In this document: positions 23,806 through 34,480 of the stretch, piece by piece
Layout: every line of letters starts with the position of its first letter
Numbering within the stretch: the first letter of the stretch is position 1
NCBI GenBank assembly: GCA_029378245.1
Contig: JARKIF010000063.1
Location: 124,001-188,000 of the forward strand
Direction of reading: 5' to 3'
Length of the DNA: 64,000 nt
From: Roridomyces roridus
Taxonomy: Eukaryota > Basidiomycota > Agaricomycetes > Agaricales > Mycenaceae
Made by a program: the position numbers and the translations under genes
Notes under the pieces: model-generated
The model's input: the letters and a program-made list of their open reading frames with translations, nothing else
Told to the model about the DNA's origin: nothing
The model's database searches: none

Positions 23806-24631
23806 AGTATTATTTTGCTGCCCATGTCACAGTTATGACAGCTGTCAAGCCCACATTTCAATGTGGCCAGTCCTTGGCTGGGCGGTCAAGGTCTGCCCAC
23901 ATTTAATTGCGGGCCCCTGTCACGGCTGCCCACATTGCATTATGGTTACAGCTACACCTCCCGCGACGACGTCTGCACCCCAGCACTGCTTGGCGTGTTT
24001 GGTGAGATTGCTCATCGAAGAGCGATCAGAATGCGGATCGCCGTTGGCCTTGGTCTGGTACCGCTTCACGCCACAGAAATCTAACTGCATTTCAGACGGA
24101 CAGAAGAATGGAAAGCACAGATGACGCACCGGACTTGCTCTTGCAACCTCCCGGCGCCTTGCACTTGAATGCCTGGTAGGTGCGTGTATCACCAGAGTCG
24201 GACAAGACCTTCGGGTCGTCGTGGTAGAAACTATTGGCAGGTGAAGTTCATTTGGGTTTCTTCTCGTCTGAATAATGCTGAGCTGAGGGTGCCAGATAAA
24301 ACAGCGAAAACAACATACCAGCATCATGATCACTCCCCGCGTTCTGGGACTCGCCATCGGCGCTCTTCGACTTGCGGCTACCTATTGAGAGTAGAGTTAG
24401 TGCCGGCAGCAGGAATTGAATGAATGTAACTCACCACTCGAGATGGATTGAACGACTTTGCGGAAGACATTCTTGACTTTGGAGACGCTCTTGGGGACAC
24501 GATGCTCGGAGAGCGGGAGGGAGCGGAGGATGTGCCCATACTGAAAGAGGCGGAACGAGTTACAAGAACTTCACTTGTTAAGTTCTCATTCTTTTAGAAT
24601 TTCCACAAAGTTCGGGAGTTGAGATAACAGG

Positions 24632-24992
24632 TAGGGTTGGACACGGGTCGGGTACGGGTCACGGAGGGCTGACCCGTACCTGTACCCGTGCTTGACCCGA
24701 CCCGCACGGGTACGGGTCACAACCCGTATACCCGCGGGTATTTGGCCTGAAATAGTGCGAAGTGAGTACAATTTGTCTACATACTAGTTGATCTCACCCT
24801 TGCAATGACAGCCTTGCATCGAACAACCCGTAGAAACTCGATGCCGCCTATGCCGACGCAATGACCGCGTGCACGGGTCGGTTGCGGGTTCGAGCCGGGT
24901 CAGAATCTCTGACCCGTACCCGTACCCGTGGGACCCGCGGGTCCATTTCCGCGGGTTTTACCCGTATGGGTCTCGACCCGTGTCCAACCCTA
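24632..24992. mobile_element. hAT-type MITE
   Basis: A 361-bp element with ends TAGGGTTGGACACGGGTCG / CGACCCGTGTCCAACCCTA (one internal difference) and a perfect 8-bp target duplication ATAACAGG (24624-24631, 24993-25000). The interior is built from ACGGGTACGGGT units. It belongs to the same broad family as 27488-30039 and 48884-50786. It lies about 90 bp upstream of the hAT transposase start. Confidence 0.9.
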
Positions 24993-25000
24993 ATAACAGG

Positions 25001-26780
25001 ACCACCGGACTTTTGATGGCTGTGCTACGGTGATCTGCCGATGCAGCCATCATCACAGCCAACATCTCACGATTCACGACTGCCCGCTCGGATTCTCAAG
25101 TAGCGTAGACAACATTATTGTAAGCCACATATAACGGTACATTAGATGGGTACTAGGTAATCAATGGCCCCATGAAAAAAAGTGGCAAGTACTTCTACGG
25201 GAGAAAATGAGGGCATCAATGATCAAGGTGAGCACGAACCGCGCCGGCGGCAGTGCGGGGGCGGGACGGTGAAGGGAATGTACACAGGATATGTGGTGGG
25301 CGCGCGAGGGCGAGGCGGTATGTGCGCGACTCCGAGTGCCAGCCTGAGCGTGAGTGGGGCAGGCAGGTGACTGCGGCGGATTGGGAAGCAGCGAGGAGAG
25401 AAGAGTAGCAAGGTCCAGGCTTCGAGTGCTAGGACTGGCGAGAAGGGCGAGGTCGTCGGAAGAAGAGCGCGCACGATCCCAGGCTGAGGTCCATCGAACA
25501 CCGCGGTGAGTTGCGACAGCTACAGGTGACGTGGCATTTGGGTAGCGTCAAGGGAGAGAGCGCTGCGCGGGGCCGCTACTGGCAGGCGGTATCGGGGACG
25601 GGTCGGTCGGTGAGAGCGACAGAGACACGAGACAGGAGTGGGAAGGAGTGGGACCATTGATTATGTGGCTGCAGATGAGATCACTGACACGTTTGATGCA
25701 TAATATATGACGAGATCATGACATGCCGATCGGCACATCACCGCCATCACCCAAAATCCCGGTGGTCCTGTGGTCCTGTGGTCCTGTTCTCTCAACTCCC
25801 GGACGCACTCAGAATTTCAGTGGGCCAAATCTGGGTGAGGTTTCAGTAAATGGGGACTTTTGATTATGGCGGCTGTGCAGTCTCCTTTTTGCGGCCACAA
25901 TCACTGATCTTGACAGCTCCCATCAGCTCATTTTTCAAATCAGGCCGGCCGACCACACAACTTACTCGGTCAATCTGTGGGTATAGTGTGGTGTGTGTTT
26001 TCTTGGAGTGGTGCAACTTGCGTGTTTTTTTTGCACGAGGTGTGTGTTTTTTTCTCTGAATTATTGGACACTATATGCACCATATCTTTGGAACTCTATG
26101 CATATGTATAGTGGTGTAAAGCACAAGATCTACCACGGGCATGGGTATGGCAGGATACAGGTAGCAAAATTATTGGGTTAATCCGAGAAATGACACAACC
26201 TTGACCATCAAAAAAGCACCACCTTAAAAAAAGCACAACCTTGGGAGCTGCTAGAATTTGGAGATCATGACAGGTCCTGACAGACTTGCCGGTGCATCAA
26301 TGATTCATGATTCTCGGAGTGCGGCAACATCCTGGCTGGACTGACAATCATGGCCATCAGTACCCATTTTGGTTCAATTTCTTCATGTCTCCACTGCGAC
26401 CCTTAGCCCTAGCATTCAAATCCTGTTGGAATGAAGTATGTTCTATGCCATTGCTGAGTGGCCTGTTGAGAGTAAACCCCAGCTTCAACAGAGTGCACTA
26501 GATCACTGTTAACAGCCCACATCATGGCCATTAACCAGATGATGCAATGCTTGACCGTTGATTCCGCATCAATTGGTGCCGGTGTCACATCAAGACAATT
26601 CTACAGACAGCCATAAGTTGTGCGTGGTTCTTTTCTAAGCTGTGCCCTTTTCTCATCAGTCGGCCAGGTGGTGCTTTTTTCTGTGTGAATTCTTTTAGTA
26701 GTGTCTTAAATAATTTTGCTACACCTATCCTTCCATACATGGGGAGCTCCCGATTCAAACGAGCGACTACAGTAGTTATA
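25001..26780. other. Intergenic, no gene seen
   Basis: No gene with recognisable motifs. AAAAAAGCACCACCT at about 26208 and its inverse near 26672 could be ends of a degraded element of about 480 bp, but no target duplication is visible. Confidence 0.4.
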
Positions 26781-26785
26781 GCAAC

Positions 26786-27290
26786 CTACTCAGTCTCAAG
26801 AGTAAACTCGACTCCATAGACCGTCTTGCCGTTCTCTGCCTGCAGCGCTAGCTGGTTCCGGATATCCGGGCGGTGGAGCCAGAGTTTGGTCTTCTCGGCC
26901 TTGAGTGGTCTGGAGATTTCTTTGAGGAACGGAAGGAGGCAAATGAACGAACACGCACTTGGCGTTGGTGGAGGCCGACGCAGCGGCGGAGTACTTGTCA
27001 GCAGTGACAGCGGCTGTTGCGAGGGTGCGGATCTCGGGGAGGTCGGCAAGCGTCGATACCACCTGCACACCGTCAACGTCGGGACGACGGCAAAGTAAGA
27101 AAAATAACTCACAGCGATACGATAAGTAGACGCCCCGATGCGGAGAAGTGCATCATGTGCAACACCGCAATCGCGAAACACGATCATGGCGTACCGATAT
27201 CCTTCGGTGTGTACCCGCTCGTCGACAGTGCCCGAGCTGTATCGGATGGTAACGGAGCGGACTGCGCCAGCGTATACTCGTGGGTGGCCC
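26786..27290 (-). pseudogene. RRM-protein gene copy lacking its first exon
   Basis: A second copy of the gene at 52773-53573. It retains GAVRSVTIRYSSGTVDERV, the exon for VVSTLADLPEIRTL and the end with LWLHRPDIRNQLALQ and a stop at 26786, with the same splice junctions. Upstream of GAVRS the sequence jumps directly to DNA that in the other locus lies beyond the start codon (GTGGCCCAAGCCAAATCAGG, at 27289-27308 here and 53622-53641 there). So the start codon, exon 1 and the first intron have been deleted. A short ORF through the junction is open by chance. Confidence 0.8.
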
Positions 27291-27615
27291 AAGCCAAATC
27301 AGGAAGCGTGCTCAATGCAAGTGGAGGCCCATTGTTCGAGCAGCAAAACGTTGATAAGCAGTGGATTTATCCACACATGGAATTAGCATATTTTCGCGTT
27401 TCCAGCTTACAACCAAGTCCCGGGACTAGTGAGGCATAACATCGAATGTTGAGGGTACATGTCCGCCTCGGGGCAGTGTATTAAACTTAGGCATCGGCAC
27501 GGGTACGGGTAACCCGCGCGGGTAGACGGGTTTACCCGCGGCGGGTACGGGTACGGGTAGCCGAGCTGGGTACCCGTGACCCGCGGGTAAGCTGCCGAGC
27601 TGGGCAACATGCCGT

Positions 27616-27736
27616 TGGAGAGGGCCGGGAGGTCAAGCTCAGAGAAGCATAGACGGAGAAGACAAGATGCAATAAATGATGTGTCGTAAGCTACGGAATA
27701 CCCTAAAAGGAGATGCAAACGCCGAGCGCATCTCCA
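27616..27736 (-). repeat. Miniature LTR (3' LTR in the direction of the ORF)
   Basis: 121 bp, TGGAGA...TCTCCA, apparently identical to 29670-29790. It includes the text AAAAGGAGATGCAAACGCCG. Confidence 0.8.
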
Positions 27737-28074
27737 GTCACCCCCCTCCAAAAGACGTCCGTCCTCGGATGTCGTACTAGAAGAATAAAAGTAAGTAGAT
27801 GTGAGGGTAAAAAAAAAAATGGACTGGAGAATATCAGAGGGAATAAAGGGAATGTAAGTTAAAGGAGAGATAGATGAAGGAGAGACGATAGGAGAGATAT
27901 GAAAAATCAGAGAGAGAGTGAGGCATGGATCAGGAAAGAATGATGAAAATGGAGCAAGCGAGAAATGAGCTTGCGAGGGTCGAAAGCTGCATCAACTGAG
28001 GCCAAAGGCCTACCCTTCCCCCCTTGAAAAAAAAGAACACCGCGCGACCACGCGCGGATGGCAGCCCAGACGTA

Positions 28075-29519
28075 TCAAGTCGGCTTGCCTTTTTTGGCGA
28101 GGCGGCGCATGGCATTCTTGCGACGCTCGGCGGCGAGATCGATACCGCGTATGTCGGGTGGTACAGGCTCGCGCTCCTTCACGGTTGCGATCACCGTCTC
28201 CGATACAGGCACCGCAGGAGAGTCGGAGATATCAGGTGGAACGGGTGGTGTCGGCAATGGGGGAAGGTGGGGCGGTGCATCCCTATTGAATTCGGGACAG
28301 GAGCATACACGACGTCGGGCGGTGTGGCGGTTCCTGGGAGGCAACCTCACGGATGAGCTGCGTTCGGCTCGCTGCGGCTGCGACGGGTGCTTTGCGCGTG
28401 GCGGCCTACTGCGCGGGGAGTATGCTGGCTGGGGAAAGGAGTAGCGGGGAGGGCCGTGTCTGTGAGGTGTTGGACGTTCCGCGGGGACAAAACTGGATGG
28501 GACAGGTGAAGTCGATGAGGCCGTAATGACCAACGAGGTGATGAGGTCGACAAGTGGCTCGACAGCGAACGCGAGGTCGAATGGGGGATAGGAAGGGACG
28601 TCGAAAGTCGTTGGGGGATGCGCCGAAAGGCTGTCAGGAAAGTGCGCTGTGTATGAGTTATCGGAAGATGGACACGCCACGTTGTCCGTCAACTCGTCCT
28701 CGGCGTCATCTGCACCCCATCCACGCTCTGGGTGCCAGTAGTCACCACGCTCCTCGTCCCATACCCAGCCCTCTGCAAACAGGGCCTGCTCCTGGAGCTC
28801 GTCCGCCTGGAGCTCCTCGACATTCCGCTCGTATTCGTCTTCGAGTAGCTCACCCCGCTCCCGGGCACCATGGAGATGGGTGAGCATGTCGGCAACCCAG
28901 GGAACATGCACCACCGGCGTCTCCGTCCCGGGCTCATACAGGGCCGAAGCGGCTACGTCGTCGACATCCAACTCCCGTTTGTCATCCTCCCCACGCGTGG
29001 ACGCCTCCGCATCGAGACTGGCCTGAATCTCGAGCCGCCAAGTCTCCATGTGAGGGTACCACACGTCGGGGGAGACATCCGACGGCGGCCCACGCAGGTA
29101 GTGGCTTGCCCATGCGGACATGTCGACTTCTGCCTCCGTGGCAGTCTCCGGATCGAAGGGAATGGGGACGACGTCGTGACGCAATAACGGGTGGGGCACG
29201 TACTGTTCCTGGTACCGGTATTCCTCCTCGTCCTCCTCGAACCTGTGTCCATCTCCTCCTCCTCGTCGTATGAGGGGGTGTCTTCGCCGAGACCGTAGCC
29301 GAAGTCCCCGTAGACGTGTGAGGCGTTGTCGTAGAGCTCGTTCTCGCACGCTGCGTGGGAGTCGTCGTAGGCGGGTTCGGGTGCTGTGTCAGCATCATCG
29401 TACGCGGGCTCGAGGTCGTCGTAGATGGGCTCGAGGTTGTCGTAGGTGGGTTCCGAGTCGTAGTAGGTGGGTTCCGGGTCGTAGTACTCGTACTCGGGCT
29501 CGTAGTAGTCGCTGTACAT
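28075..29519 (-). CDS. Acidic, Tyr-rich protein carried by the miniature-LTR element
   Basis: I do not recognise this protein. From the ATG at 29519 the N-terminus is a run of imperfect YDxxEPxYD units (for example YDPEPTYYDSEPTYD). At about 29265-29240, in a GAG-repeat tract, the frame must move back one base (or forward two) to enter the long second frame, which reads EEEYRYQEQYVPHPLLRHD and continues to the stop at 28075. The second part has DVSPDVWYPHMETWRLEIQA, VWDEERGDYWHPERGWGADD and a basic end AAERRKNAMRRLAKKGK. The shift could be programmed, an intron too short to see, or a simple indel; the repeat tract favours an indel. About 480 residues in all. By position it could be a Gag-like protein of a non-autonomous LTR element or a captured host gene. 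No zinc knuckle, protease or polymerase motif is visible. Confidence 0.55.
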
Positions 29520-29669
29520 TGTGGTAGGTCTCGCCGGATGAGCGGCGGTGAAAATTTCTCGTGCCGTAACACGGTGTCTCGTCAGTTAAGACGGTGTCTC
29601 GCCAGAGATCGTCGTGGCGGTCGGTCCGGGGCTCGTGGAGTCGTGCGAATCGCACTCCAATCACCAAAA

Positions 29670-29790
29670 TGGAGAGGGCCGGGAGGTCAAGCTCAGAGAA
29701 GCATAGACGGAGAAGACAAGATGCAATAAATGATGTGTCGTAAGCTACGGAATACCCTAAAAGGAGATGCAAACGCCGAGCGCATCTCCA
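29670..29790 (-). repeat. Miniature LTR (5' LTR in the direction of the ORF)
   Basis: 121 bp, apparently identical to 27616-27736. The sequence immediately inside, read on the minus strand, is TTTTGGTGATTGGAGTG, where a tRNA primer could bind. Confidence 0.8.
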
Positions 29791-30465
29791 CCGTCTCGAC
29801 ACCGGGGAGGGCGTTTTCGAAGCGTGAGCAGGTTCAATTTGGGATCAATTCGCTCTGTCAAGCATTAAATCATATTAATCCAACCACAGAAATTCCCCCC
29901 GGCACCAAACTGCCGCCATCTCGTCCACCAACCCACGGGTAACCCGTACCCGTACCCGCGGGTACGGGTACACAGCCACCACGGGTACGGGTATGGGTAG
30001 ACCCCCAGATACCCGCGGGTTTACCCGTGCCGATCCCTAATTAAACTCGAAGGCTCTGGGAATTAGCTGATGACTGTGTACCATTGCTCGAGAGTGACCA
30101 AGAGGACCAAAAGGGACTGCCCGTCCCACTTATCAGACCGAGAGACTCGAATCGCACTTGCCGGGAGATCAAGATGAGAGACCTGATGTATGTTGAATTA
30201 TCCCAACCAACGGGATTACTCATGAGTGCCGGATGACAGAGGAGGCGTGCCGAGAGCATCCTTATACCACACGAGACAAGAGGTCCAACATGCCGCAGGA
30301 GCCGACTTCCGGCATCATCTGAATATGGACTAGAGATGATATTTAGTGATGGTGAGGCTCGGAAGGGTCGGCCACTCACTCAGAGAGCTCCAGCAGATGA
30401 CCTGGAGTACCTGCGGCGGAGCTTAATCAGTTCTAGGGCCTAGGTCGGTCTGTAAGGAACAGAGA

Positions 30466-30735
30466 TACTGTACTATTTCGACCAAAGATTCAGTGACGCG
30501 TGACGGGCCCTCGTGAAATGAAGGATTTTGTACCTGATGATGGGTGACGTTCAAAATTTTTGCTTCGGCAACTTGGGAAACAGTGATTTTCCATCAATTT
30601 CAGACGAAATATGTGATCCGATTGATGTAATCAGTCCATATAAGGAAATTTGATCTGGGTGAATCTCTTATCTGGTGAACTTTGGCGGTGACGCGTGACA
30701 CCCAGTGAAGGATTGGTCGAAATAGTACAGTAACC
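30466..30735. repeat. Inverted repeat of about 40 bp, 270 bp apart
   Basis: ACTGTACTATTTCGACC at about 30467 is mirrored by GGTCGAAATAGTACAGT near 30734, with further similarity around GACGCGTGAC. It may be the ends of a small element or lie within the LTR-like repeat that follows. No target duplication found. Confidence 0.4.
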
Positions 30736-30797
30736 CGATGGAGTGTTCTGGAACCTCCGGCAGCACGTGAGGATCGACGGCTGACTGAGGCATCAAG

Positions 30798-32455
30798 CAC
30801 GCAATCCTGACGAACCGATCAGAAAGAGGAATGAGAGCTATGCCATTGGCCAGACGAGGCCTTGGCATCACAGATACTATATATATTCTTCAGTCCGCAA
30901 AATGTATAAAAGCCATAGCAAAACAGCATGTACAGTAGTAGATTTTACCCCTCCAATCTGTGAGACCAGTGCGGACAATAAATTGCTCAGAAGACAACCT
31001 AGAGACCAGAGTTTGACTGAACCCCGGCTAGTTAGCTTGAGACTGCGCGTTCGGACACGACGAGCTTGAACCCCCGACAGTGTTGTCATTGACCGAGGTC
31101 CGACCCGGTCGGACCGAGACAATCCGATCCGGTCAGACTGTTGACCGAAATGGTCGGACTCCCAGTGATGGCCCATCAAAAGTAGATAATTCGTTATATA
31201 TCCACTGTATCTCAAGAAAATGGCTTCAATTGGACTATTGGGGGTACAAAAACACGAGGCTTCGACCCTATGAAGTGGTCTGAAGCCGGGAATGCCCCGA
31301 GTACAACCTTCCAGCTCGGCATATGACCGTAGCTCGTTCGGCAGACTCGAATTCACCCCACCGCGTCTCCAGCACAGTGTCTATACTGTAGCCATCTAGA
31401 GCCAGCGACAATCCCGACAAAGTTCATGCTGGTCGGAGGAAGAAAAATCTGGCAGAGCAGGCTGGCATCCAAGGGCGGCGTCAAGAGAAAAAAGTGGTGC
31501 AAGGAAGTGGAATGACAAGTGGAGCCTAGCAGCTCATAGAATCGAGGGGTGCACCAGGATGCACAAGGTACGAAGACGAGCCGACGGACGGGGTACGAAG
31601 ACGAACCGAGTGGACGAAGAGGAGCTTTTGACAATCACCGCGGCGGCCGCATTGGCAGACAGCCTGCCGGTCGACTGTTTCTAGTTGCGTAAGACGCCTC
31701 AGTGACTGGTTCGGATGCCAGTTGGCCCTTGTCAACGATGTACATGGACCGCAGACGAGGGAACGATGGGTTGTATGCTGCTGGTGTATCCCGTTATCTG
31801 TCGTCTGCAGATAGAGGGAGCGGTCAGCTGGCGAGCCAATTCCCAGAGTTGGTAGCGACGCACCTTGCCCGAATCCTTGCCTCAACATAGCCCTATGCCC
31901 CCAGCCTCTCAGACGCGTCGCGGTGGTGCCATCCAGTGCGGGTCTGTCGTGTGTGTACGCTGGACTTGTACGAGGTGAATTTGGGCCGGAAGACGCGCTA
32001 ATTCATTGCGTCGGGCTCGCGGGAGATGCGTGCACACGCCTGGGCCGCAGATGTGAGGTAGAAGCAGAGGATATGCCGGAAAACGCAGCCACGTCAAAAT
32101 GATAGCCCGCATACAGGGATGGGAATCTATTTCTAAATACAGACTTGACTTGATGCGACCGTGATTAGACCTGATCTGACCCGGTCCGACCTCTGCCAGT
32201 CAACCGCTGACATTTGACCTTTGACCCGTCAGGTCGGACCTTGACAACACTGACCCCCGAGAGTTGCCTTTGACGTTGTACCGAGGTTTTGACGGACGAG
32301 ACACCTGTCCTACTACCCCAAACACACACATACGAGCATTGGATTGGTTGAGATTTAGATTTGATTAGTGGTTGAGTTTGTGGTTGAGTTATCTCACTAC
32401 ATTCGATACTACTCAGAGTTACTATTTCACGGCCGCACCCTAGTGCACCGTTTCA
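30798..32455. repeat. Solo-LTR-like repeat, right copy, split by a MITE
   Basis: 30798-31077 plus 32261-32455 match bases 1-473 in the same orientation with few differences. Removing the MITE at 31078-32252 and one 8-bp duplication restores the left copy's order. The right edge of the match (GTTTCA) is the same in both copies, although the flanks differ. Confidence 0.7.
31078..32252. mobile_element. hAT-type TIR element
   Basis: A 1175-bp element with ends CAGTGTTGTCA / TGACAACACTG and a perfect 8-bp target duplication ACCCCCGA (31070-31077, 32253-32260). The subterminal parts have repeated GGTCGGACC/GGTCCGACC motifs in both directions. Short open frames inside show no transposase motif, so it is non-autonomous. 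Confidence 0.9.
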
Positions 32456-32488
32456 ACGTCATGGCCCATTGTTCTCCTGCTTTCCCCA

Positions 32489-33728
32489 CATGCACTACCT
32501 TCACTATCTTGGCGCCCCTTCTCGGATTCGGCGTCTTTCCCAGCCTGTTGTCGCCCTCCCCGACCTCCAAACTCGCGGGGTACATCCCAACCCACTCCCT
32601 CAGCCTTGTAGGCGCACCGAGCCCACGACCTTCTGCGTCATGTACACCCTCTCGTGCGCCCCGGAGAAAGGCGGCGTAGAGTGCAGGGAAGGAAGCAAAG
32701 TCCTCGATGGTAGGGAAGAGAGCATCTTCGGGAGAGTCTTTGTCAGAGGAAGAGGTCCGGGTGGGCGTGCCGGGAAATGCAGAGTAGGAGAATGCCACGG
32801 AGGAAGACCAGAGGCCGAAGAGGAGGGGGGAAAGGACGGCGGCAAGTGTTGGTGGAGTGTGTCCGGTCGTTCCAGAGTGCGCTACGAGTCGATTGCAGAG
32901 GGCGAAGAGCGGGGCCAGGATGGGTGGCAGCTGGGCAGGGAGGGAGGCCAGTAGCGTAGAGTATGCGGTCGGCGGGAAGGCGTTGGCTGCAAAGGAGTAT
33001 GAGCATGTAGACACGGACACGACGAAAAAGCACTCACCAGCCTCCTCTTGCCTCCATCGCTCGTACCATGCCCAGCTAAACAGACCTCTCACTTCCCTCC
33101 CGCCCTCGACCCTGACGACCCTGACGACCCTTGAAAGTCCCCACCGCAAACACATCCCCAGCTCGTGTGCCCCTGCGAATCTCGCTTCATCCGCCCACCG
33201 TGCCTCTGCCCTGGCATTCCTCGCATCGTCCGTCGTGCAGGTGGCAAGAAAGGCCTCGACGAGTCGGACGACGGTCGCGCGTCGGACGTCGAGAGCGAGA
33301 GAGCTAAAGACGAAGGGCGTCGCGAGCCCATTTCGCTCTAGGGCAGCGCAGACTGTCCCTACGAGTCGAGCGAGGTCAGGCAGGCCTAGCACCGCGTCCC
33401 GCGCGGGTGAAAGCAGGCCGTAGGGTTGTGGGGGCTGCTGGCTGGGCTGAGGCAGCCCGTTGCTGCTCCCGCTCCCATTCAGATTTGGGCTCCCACTCAT
33501 TCCTGCCCACGGGACCCGCGGGTCAGCGGGTAGGGCAGTAGGGAGGAAGCCCACCGCGCCCTCCTGCGCCTGAGTAGGCGTCTGACGCCCAAATTCATCG
33601 TATGCCCCGCCGGGCGATAATGGTGTCTTGCTTCGTGAGTCGGTGGTTTTTGCGTTGACGGAGAGCACGGGCTTGGATGCCTTGCTCGGCGTCGAGGCTG
33701 TGCGCGCACGCGAGAAGATGGAGGGCAT
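32489..33728 (-). pseudogene. Truncated inverted copy of the Msb1/Mug8 gene
   Basis: The minus strand matches 4697 to about 5970, including the start codon, exon 1, the first intron (with GT-AG borders) and exon 2 up to RRGAKIVKVVH, where the match ends at about 32489. The retained intron shows DNA-level duplication, not retroposition. Differences include an in-frame loss of 11 residues (AAEHMLLACIR in the parent), a three-residue gain in SRVVRVVRV and small changes in exon 1. Two thirds of the protein is missing, so a working product is unlikely. Confidence 0.85.
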
Positions 33729-34480
33729 GGGCTAGTCGGGTCGTCGTCGGTGTGCGTGGAGATATTGGGTATCCGATGTCGATGTGTGAGCCACCAGGCA
33801 CCGCCCTGTCTTCTTGATGTCTTGGCTCTTTTGTTGTGTCCTTTGACGCAGAAAGGAGGGTATTGAAGGTAGAAAAAATGGTTTCGGTCTCGACGCCCGC
33901 TCGGAGACGGTGGTAGCGACGACGAAGAGTGGCAAAGATGGAGTGAGTGGTGGGCGGCAGTGAATTGATTACCTCAGCCCGATCACAAGATCATTGTCCC
34001 TGTCTTCCTCCTCCCGCCATCTGGCATCCGAGCTCGGAGTGTTTTCGATTCCAGTCCATCCATCTATCTCAGTCCATGACTCGCCTCCGAGCAAGCTGTC
34101 TATCCTCACCACACCGCTCATAGTCGGTGTTAGCTGCCACCGCACTCTGATACTTTAATCCACTGTTTCCGATTGCTCGATCTTCATTGACAAACCCACT
34201 ATGAAAGAAATACCTAGGCAACGGCTACTTACTTACGATACTCCACCGCGGGGGTACCGGACCGCCACTGCGAATCCCGATCTTCTTGCGAAGCACCAGT
34301 AGACTCTGACTTGACAGCCTTCCTTCCTCGTTTCCCAAGCTAGTGGATTCCAAACGACTTTCACATCGAGAGCATGCGGCCGCTGGGTGGATGTTGTCGG
34401 CCGGTGGAGAGCTTCCATTGAACGAATATCGGCGGTGTCTACTTACTTTGCTGGAATTGAAATCTGGCGCGGACCTTGAG
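33729..34480 (-). repeat. Duplicated upstream region of the Msb1/Mug8 copy
   Basis: Matches the inverse of about 3960-4696, including the CT-rich stretch before the start codon and the GGCGGGAGGAGGAAGACAGG block. No separate gene. Confidence 0.65.

Larger units (their letters stand above)
22895..23944. mobile_element. TIR element of about 1.05 kb, with nested insertions
   Basis: Long imperfect inverted ends: left about 22899-22997, right about 23846-23944, both containing CAATGTGGGCAGC, GGGGCCCGCAATTAAATG and GACCTTGACCG. It interrupts the hAT transposase between the zinc-finger exon and the next coding block. The interior has no transposase but holds tRNA-like sequences, a TTAGG tract and the MITE at 23373-23787. 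I cannot find a convincing target duplication, so the exact ends are uncertain. Confidence 0.6.
20880..24539 (-). pseudogene. hAT-family transposase, broken by insertions
   Basis: A DNA-cutting transposase of the hAT superfamily, read on the minus strand from the ATG at 24539 (MGTSSAPSRSPSIV). Introns of GT-AG type separate the first exons, and a BED-type zinc finger is visible near 24170-23950 (CKAPGGCKSKS, then SMSNLTKHAKQCWG). The gene resumes at about 22865 after the element at 22895-23944: SHR-like residues, then IVRWIAVANHPVKIVKDRQ near 22690, then FATDAWTSPNHRAFIAWTVH near 22450, VGDNASPNDTQ near 22140, RVRCFTHTLHLAA near 22060 and, after the MITE at 21396-21926, VDIELDDNES. PRDVVTRWNSSHNML at about 21035, in a following exon, is the conserved mid-domain motif. 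A frameshift near 22815 and the loss of the hATC dimerisation end show that it is dead. The element's own ends were not found. Confidence 0.8.
27616..29790 (-). mobile_element. Miniature-LTR retrotransposon with one acidic ORF
   Basis: Two direct repeats of 121 bp that look identical, 27616-27736 and 29670-29790, each starting TG and ending CA. They are flanked by CCGT on both outer sides (27612-27615, 29791-29794), a 4-bp target duplication. On the minus strand the 5' LTR is followed at 4 bases by TGGTGATTGGAG, a plausible primer-binding site starting TGG, and the 3' LTR is preceded by GGAGGGGGG, a plausible polypurine tract. Inside there is no protease, integrase or reverse transcriptase, only the ORF at 28075-29519. 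The size of the LTRs fits a TRIM, but TRIMs usually carry no ORF. Matching LTRs imply recent movement, with enzymes supplied from elsewhere. Confidence 0.75.
27488..30039. mobile_element. hAT-type MITE split by a miniature LTR element
   Basis: Ends TAGGCATCGGCACGGGTA and TTTACCCGTGCCGATCCCTA are inverted repeats, and the 8-bp target duplication ATTAAACT (27480-27487, 30040-30047) is perfect. Without the LTR element at 27616-29794 the MITE would be about 373 bp, close in size and make-up to the one at 24632-24992. The ends consist of CGGGTACGGGT and ACCCGCGGGT units. Confidence 0.88.

Noticed and set aside
24632..24992. ACGGGTACGGGT arrays as simple minisatellites
   Set aside because: Terminal inverted repeats and perfect 8-bp duplications show they are parts of transposable elements.
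26180..26690. Possible TIR element with AAAAAAGCACCACCT ends
   Set aside because: Only about 15 matching bases and no target duplication; mentioned but not called.
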